This document shows, one piece after another, positions 33,562 to 37,289 of a stretch of 37,289 nucleotides of DNA. A program made the position numbers and the translations under genes. The notes under the pieces were generated by a model that saw only the letters and a program-made list of their open reading frames with translations, did no database searches and was not told the DNA's origin. Each line of letters starts with the position of its first letter. The stretch's first letter is position 1. Source of the DNA: Candidatus Saccharimonadota bacterium (GTDB lineage Bacteria; Patescibacteriota; Saccharimonadia; Saccharimonadales; Saccharimonadaceae); NCBI GenBank assembly GCA_017404795.1, contig JAFRBR010000010.1, positions 1 to 37,289 of the forward strand, written 5' to 3'.

Positions 33562-35010
33562 ATGCGGATAATTGGGTTGGATATTGGCGAAAAACGCATT
33601 GGCGTGGCCAAGGCGGACTCTAGCACCCGGATTGCGGTACCGGTAGGGTTTTTGGAGGTAGATGGCTCAGAATGGCAGGAAATCGCCCGAATTGCTAATT
33701 TACAGGGGTCTGAGTTCTTTGTGTTGGGCTTACCTAGGAGTAATGAAGGGGCGGAAACCCAACAATCTCTATATGTGCGAAATTTTGCCAAGGCGCTGGT
33801 GAGCAAGATGCCAGGGGCGAAAGTACGATTTCAAGATGAATCTTTGACTTCGGTGATGGCTGAAGAGCGTCTGAAGGCCAGGGGTAAGGCTTATGAGAAG
33901 GGCGATATCGATGCTGAAGCCGCCGCGATTATTTTGCAGGATTTTATGGAAAGCTTCAGTTCTTCGGAGTCATTTTCTTCGGACACGCTTCGCTCGCGCC
34001 CGTCTTCACGGGGCTCGCTCGCTATAATCGCTCCAGCCGTCGCTCCAATGTCCTCAGAAAAGACTCCCGAAGAACTGAAAACGATTAAAAACCTAGCCAA
34101 AAAGGAGGCGGATAAGGTAAAATTAAACACTAAGAAAGCGAAACATCAGATGAAAACAGCAACAAAATTGATTTCAGGGGTGGCGATTGTGGTGATTTTG
34201 GCATTAACCGCGACTGGGGTGGCCTTGATTATTAGAGAACAGCGTTATAGAGAATATCAGGAGTGGTTTGCCGAGCAAGAAGCCCAGATGGAGGCGGAGG
34301 TTTTTACTTTTACTGTCCGTCCAGGGGAGACGATTTACGACGTGGAGCAGAATTTGGTAGCGGTGGGCTATAATGCTACAGAGGTCAAACAGGCGCTTGG
34401 CGCTAGTTATGATTTTAGTTTTTTAAGGGGTAGGCCGGCCGATGCGACTCTAGAGGGGTATTTATACGGAGAAACGCATGAATTTTATAAAGATACTCCG
34501 GTCAAAGAGGTGATTGAGACTTATCTCAAGGGAATGGAGCAGGTGATAAACGATAATAACCTAGAGGCGCGCTACCAAGAACAGGGGTTGTCGCTGTATG
34601 AGGGGATTACACTGGCCTCGATCATCCAAAAAGAGGCCAAAACTGAGGATATGCCGACGGTAGCGCAGGTGTTTTTGACTCGGTTAGAAAATGGGATGCT
34701 GTTGGGGAGTGATGTAACGGTGTCATACGCATTAGATACGATAGACCCCTATCGGCAAATTTACGGGGATAATTTTGCGGCGGTAGAGGTGGATTCGTGC
34801 TATAATACTCGGCGTTACGGGGGTCTACCCTGTGGGCCCATCTCTAATCCGGGGCTTTCGGCTCTCCTAGCGGTGGCGGAGCCGAGTGATACTGCTTACC
34901 TTTACTTCTTGACAGGAGACGATGGTTTGATGTATTATAGTTATACAGAGGCCGAGCATCTCCAGAATGCGGCTGTCCATTGTCAGGCTCTCTGCACAGT
35001 TTCATTATGA
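33562..35010 (+). CDS. RuvX (YqgF)-MltG fusion protein
   Basis: The 482-aa protein joins two genes that are neighbours in many bacteria (yrrK and yrrL in Bacillus subtilis). Residues 1-131 are a complete RuvX/YqgF RNase-H-fold nuclease: [38 protein letters not shown] and [14 protein letters not shown]. Residues 132-173 come from a palindromic element. A Lys-rich stretch, one membrane helix (about 203-224) and an MltG lytic transglycosylase (about 240-480) follow, the last with [43 protein letters not shown] and the final EH. The topology works, with RuvX inside and MltG outside. ATG 34150 could give MltG alone as an internal start. Overlaps the next gene by 4 nt (ATGA). Confidence 0.93.
   Translation: MRIIGLDIGEKRIGVAKADSSTRIAVPVGFLEVDGSEWQEIARIANLQGSEFFVLGLPRSNEGAETQQSLYVRNFAKALVSKMPGAKVRFQDESLTSVMAEERLKARGKAYEKGDIDAEAAAIILQDFMESFSSSESFSSDTLRSRPSSRGSLAIIAPAVAPMSSEKTPEELKTIKNLAKKEADKVKLNTKKAKHQMKTATKLISGVAIVVILALTATGVALIIREQRYREYQEWFAEQEAQMEAEVFTFTVRPGETIYDVEQNLVAVGYNATEVKQALGASYDFSFLRGRPADATLEGYLYGETHEFYKDTPVKEVIETYLKGMEQVINDNNLEARYQEQGLSLYEGITLASIIQKEAKTEDMPTVAQVFLTRLENGMLLGSDVTVSYALDTIDPYRQIYGDNFAAVEVDSCYNTRRYGGLPCGPISNPGLSALLAVAEPSDTAYLYFLTGDDGLMYYSYTEAEHLQNAAVHCQALCTVSL
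33955..34080 (+). repeat. Family-1 palindromic element at the ruvX-mltG junction
   Basis: A near-perfect outer stem pairs about 33955-33984 with about 34050-34080 (TTCAGTTCTTCGG... with its complement). The core hairpin is CCCGT (33999-34003) and ACGGG (34008-34012), loop CTTC. It adds 42 codons, reads RPSSRGS like the mnmA copies, and lies exactly where RuvX should end. Confidence 0.88.
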
Positions 35011-36083
35011 GTAAGCGCAAGAAATTTAATCTGAAAAAATTTGAAGGGGTATTGCCGTATGCAGCGGTAGGGATTTTGACGCTTGGCGTAGTAGCCTTGG
35101 GCTCTATTGATAAGCAAAATGCCGACGTCAACCTTAGTTTGGAGACTTTTGTGGCTAACGGATACGATGTGTCGGTGGATCAGATGAGCGAGCTATACGT
35201 GGTGGCGGATTTGTCGGACGCTTTGGGGCTGGCTTCGGCTTCGGATGTGGCTTCTAATTATGTAATAACTACCACGATGTATGATTCGGGGCAAACGGCG
35301 GTCGGCAAGCTCGAAAAACCTGCCCTAACCAGTGTAGATGCTTCTAGGGGTGTGGTTGAGCGCACCTTAAACGAGGGGGAGACTTTGGACACCTTGGCGG
35401 CCGAATATGGGGTCAGCGTCGACCAAATTCGTTGGTCTAACGGGCTCAAAACCGCTGATGTGGCCCCAGGGACAGTGCTATACATCCCGAGCTCTCCAGG
35501 GATTGTTTATATGGTCAAGGCTGGTGACACACTAGAGTCAATTGTCGCCAAATACGGTTCTAGTGCCTCGGAGATCATTGCAATGAACGATTTGGAGGCT
35601 TCGGGGCTGGTAGAGGGAACACGAATTGTAATCCGAAACGGGACTTTGCCCGAAACCGAGCGGCCTGAATACGTGGCGCCGACTAGGACTTATACGGCTA
35701 CTACTTATGCTTATACCTACCTCGGTAATACTTCGGAGCGGCAAAATATTCAGGTAGTGGGGTATTATAGTATTGGTGGTGGCCAGTGTGTAGACTGGGC
35801 TCTATATATGCGGCCGGATTTGCAGCCGTATGCGATGACTCTCGGCAACGCCAACCACTGGGCGTATGGCGCCGCGTCGGTTGGGCGCGTGGTCAACCGC
35901 ACACCAGCACCAGGGGCGATTTTCCAGACTTCTTCGGGTTGGTATGGGCATGTGGGATATGTGGAAAGTGTCAATGGTGACGGGTCAATCGTAGTGACCG
36001 AGATGAACTATGGGATTCCATATCGAGTGATTCGGTCGACTATTCCGGCTTCGGCAGTGGGGAACTTTAATTATATTCATTAG
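35007..36083 (+). CDS. Secreted/membrane-anchored LysM-CHAP peptidoglycan hydrolase
   Basis: 358 aa. A Lys-rich N terminus with one hydrophobic helix (about 15-33) anchors or exports it. Two LysM domains (about 110-155 and 160-205, [27 protein letters not shown]) bind peptidoglycan. A CHAP amidase/endopeptidase domain follows (about 240-358), with Cys in [12 protein letters not shown], His in [12 protein letters not shown] and EMNY. Its product likely cuts stem peptides or cross-bridges in growth or in contact with a host cell. The frame is open back to 34980, but ATG 35007 overlaps mltG by 4 nt (ATGA), the coupling typical here. Confidence 0.94.
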   Translation: MSKRKKFNLKKFEGVLPYAAVGILTLGVVALGSIDKQNADVNLSLETFVANGYDVSVDQMSELYVVADLSDALGLASASDVASNYVITTTMYDSGQTAVGKLEKPALTSVDASRGVVERTLNEGETLDTLAAEYGVSVDQIRWSNGLKTADVAPGTVLYIPSSPGIVYMVKAGDTLESIVAKYGSSASEIIAMNDLEASGLVEGTRIVIRNGTLPETERPEYVAPTRTYTATTYAYTYLGNTSERQNIQVVGYYSIGGGQCVDWALYMRPDLQPYAMTLGNANHWAYGAASVGRVVNRTPAPGAIFQTSSGWYGHVGYVESVNGDGSIVVTEMNYGIPYRVIRSTIPASAVGNFNYIH

Positions 36084-36111
36084 AGACTGGTCGTTGTGGC
36101 CGATATGTTAT

Positions 36112-36130
36112 TGTTGTAATTTTTACAACA
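36112..36130. repeat. 19-bp palindrome (copy 4) between the CHAP gene and obgE
   Basis: TGTTGTAATTTTTACAACA, the exact complement of the other three copies, 28 bp after the CHAP gene stop. Confidence 0.7.
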
Positions 36131-36158
36131 TTAGCGGATTTTGGTGGGTGGGGGAATA

Positions 36159-36167
36159 TGGTATAAT
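36159..36167 (+). promoter_or_regulatory. Promoter of obgE (leaderless)
   Basis: An extended -10 TGGTATAAT ends 6 nt before ATG 36174. The in-frame ATG at 36168 touches the -10 box and so would lie upstream of the transcript start. Confidence 0.65.
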
Positions 36168-36173
36168 ATGAAT

Positions 36174-37289
36174 ATGTTTGTAGATACGGCAAAAGTGAGT
36201 TTGAAGGCAGGCAAAGGCGGCGATGGGGCCGTTTCCTTTCGGCATGAGATTTATATTCCTAAGGGCGGGCCAGATGGTGGCGACGGGGGCCGAGGCGGGA
36301 ATATCGTGTTTAAGGCCGACCGAAATACTAATACTCTGGTAGACTTTCGTTTTACGCCGATACTGACTGCTGAAAACGGCAAAAATGGTGCTGGGCAGCG
36401 CGCCGCGGGCCGGAGCGGGCGAGATTTGGTGGTGGAAGTGCCCGTGGGGACTTGCGTATATCGTGTTGACGACGAGTATTCTCACGCTTTGATTGCAGAC
36501 TTGACAGAGGACGGGCAGACGGCCATCATCGCCCATGGCGGCGCGGGCGGGTACGGCAATGCGCATTTTAAGAGTTCGACTCGGCAGACGCCGCGAGTGG
36601 CTGAGGTGGGTGAGCCAGGGGAGGAGTTTGAGGCAGAATTAGAGCTCAAGTCGATGGCCGATGTAGGTCTAGTGGGGCTGCCGAATGCAGGGAAATCTAC
36701 TTTTTTGTCAGTTGTATCTAATGCGCGGCCAGAGATTGCCGATTATCCGTTTACCACTATTACACCGAACCTCGGTGTGGCCACGATTGACGGGCAAGAT
36801 TTGTTGATTGCCGATATTCCGGGGCTGATTGAGGGGGCAGCTGAAGGGAAGGGGCTAGGGCACGATTTCTTGCGGCATGTGGACCGGACGGCGGTTTTGC
36901 TGCATTTGGTAGATGTGTATAATGGTGATGCGGGCGAGGCTTATGCGACAATTCGGGGGGAACTAGCTAAGTATTCTGATTTGGCTGAGCGGCCAGAAGT
37001 GGTAGCCTTGACCAAATGTGAGGGAGTAGATGAGGAAATCATCAAAATGCAGATGGCTTCGATTTTGGCTCAGAATCCTGAAGCGCAAGTTTTTGCAATT
37101 TCTAGCGCCGCGCACCAAGGGGTCAAGGAGCTACTGAGAGAGCTTTCAGCGCGGGTGGCGGAAAATGCCTTTTTCACGGACGTTTCCCGATTTTCGAGTC
37201 CCGAGACGTATATTCCTGACGGCGCCGAGAAAGCTGCCCGAAGGGCAGACTTTCCCGGACGCCCAGTGTATGACGTCGAGGGCGAGAAA
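36174..37289 (+). CDS. obgE: GTPase ObgE/CgtA (incomplete, runs off the window)
   Basis: Ribosome-assembly and stress GTPase. 372 codons are present with no stop before the window end. The Gly-rich Obg domain (about 1-155) has KAGKGGDGAVSF and GGPDGGDGGRGGNI. The G domain has GLPNAGKST, the DIPGLIEGA switch, NKxD replaced by TKCE, and ISSAAHQG. After ELSARVAENAFF the sequence stops looking like Obg, and the coding DNA matches the alaS palindromic element in reverse orientation (residues about 338-372). The C-terminal domain would lie beyond the window. Confidence 0.94.
   Translation, partial: MFVDTAKVSLKAGKGGDGAVSFRHEIYIPKGGPDGGDGGRGGNIVFKADRNTNTLVDFRFTPILTAENGKNGAGQRAAGRSGRDLVVEVPVGTCVYRVDDEYSHALIADLTEDGQTAIIAHGGAGGYGNAHFKSSTRQTPRVAEVGEPGEEFEAELELKSMADVGLVGLPNAGKSTFLSVVSNARPEIADYPFTTITPNLGVATIDGQDLLIADIPGLIEGAAEGKGLGHDFLRHVDRTAVLLHLVDVYNGDAGEAYATIRGELAKYSDLAERPEVVALTKCEGVDEEIIKMQMASILAQNPEAQVFAISSAAHQGVKELLRELSARVAENAFFTDVSRFSSPETYIPDGAEKAARRADFPGRPVYDVEGEK
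37181..37289 (-). repeat. Family-2 palindromic element inside obgE (cut by window end)
   Basis: On the minus strand, 37203-37222 reads CCGTCAGGAATATACGTCTC, which differs at one base from alaS 26943-26962. The far arm reads CGTCATACACTGGGC, close to alaS CGTCATACGCTGGGC. The centre is a hairpin AAAG-C-TGCCC-GAA-GGGCA-GA-CTTT (37229-37252). The orientation is opposite to alaS, yet the frame stays open. Confidence 0.75.

Noticed and set aside
34150-35010. mltG as a separate gene starting at the internal ATG 34150
   Set aside because: The frame is continuous with ruvX and there is no stop or clear ribosome site, so one CDS is the simpler call; internal initiation remains possible.

Overview
The window looks like a chromosomal segment of a small-genome bacterium of the Candidate Phyla Radiation (Patescibacteria), most likely Candidatus Saccharibacteria (TM7). 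This is inference. It rests on dense genes with 4-38 bp overlaps, trimmed housekeeping proteins (an alanyl-tRNA synthetase without its C-terminal domain), the ruvX-mltG and cysteine desulfurase-mnmA neighbourhoods, Cys- and Ser/Thr-rich surface proteins, and genes starting 6-8 nt after a TGnTATAAT box. UGA is used as a stop, so this is not a recoded Gracilibacteria/SR1 genome. No rRNA, tRNA, CRISPR array, transposase or phage gene was seen.

Layout. 1-335: gene-free, several large inverted repeats. 336-3065: last steps of queuosine tRNA modification (queA, tgt, and queH on the opposite strand). 3213-7411: envelope operon (AI-2E permease, MprF-type flippase, serine carboxypeptidase fused to a VanY-type metallopeptidase). 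7545-11118: a heterodimeric ABC exporter. 11098-14006 (minus strand): tmk, a secreted FISUMP-like protein with a broken 5' end, ung, dCMP deaminase. 14100-16064: a cutinase-VWA secreted protein and a convergent small gene. 16195-21085: typA and a 991-aa surface protein ending in a Hint autoprocessing domain. 21104-25396: tatD, a 49-aa overlapping ORF, two hypotheticals, cysteine desulfurase plus mnmA (tRNA 2-thiouridine), and a Lys-rich membrane peptide. 25616-31701: alaS, then on the minus strand an FtsA/PilM-like ATPase, an RsuA/RluB-type pseudouridine synthase, and a response regulator and histidine kinase that both carry Pro/Ala-rich tails. 31750-37289: a membrane-anchored conserved protein, a RuvX-MltG fusion, a LysM-CHAP peptidase and the start of obgE, which runs off the window.

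The most unusual content is a set of palindromic elements of roughly 90-185 bp. Several lie in frame inside essential genes: tgt, mnmA (twice), alaS, the ruvX-mltG junction and apparently obgE. Others lie between genes. At least two sequence families can be told apart. The two mnmA copies sit exactly 600 bp apart and differ at 16 of 120 positions. Fourteen of those differences form seven compensatory base-pair changes, so the folded structure is maintained while the sequence drifts. The architecture resembles Rickettsia palindromic elements (translated, in-frame insertions). I know of no description of such a system in this lineage, but I could not search. A separate 19-bp palindrome occurs four times, three of them just after stop codons.
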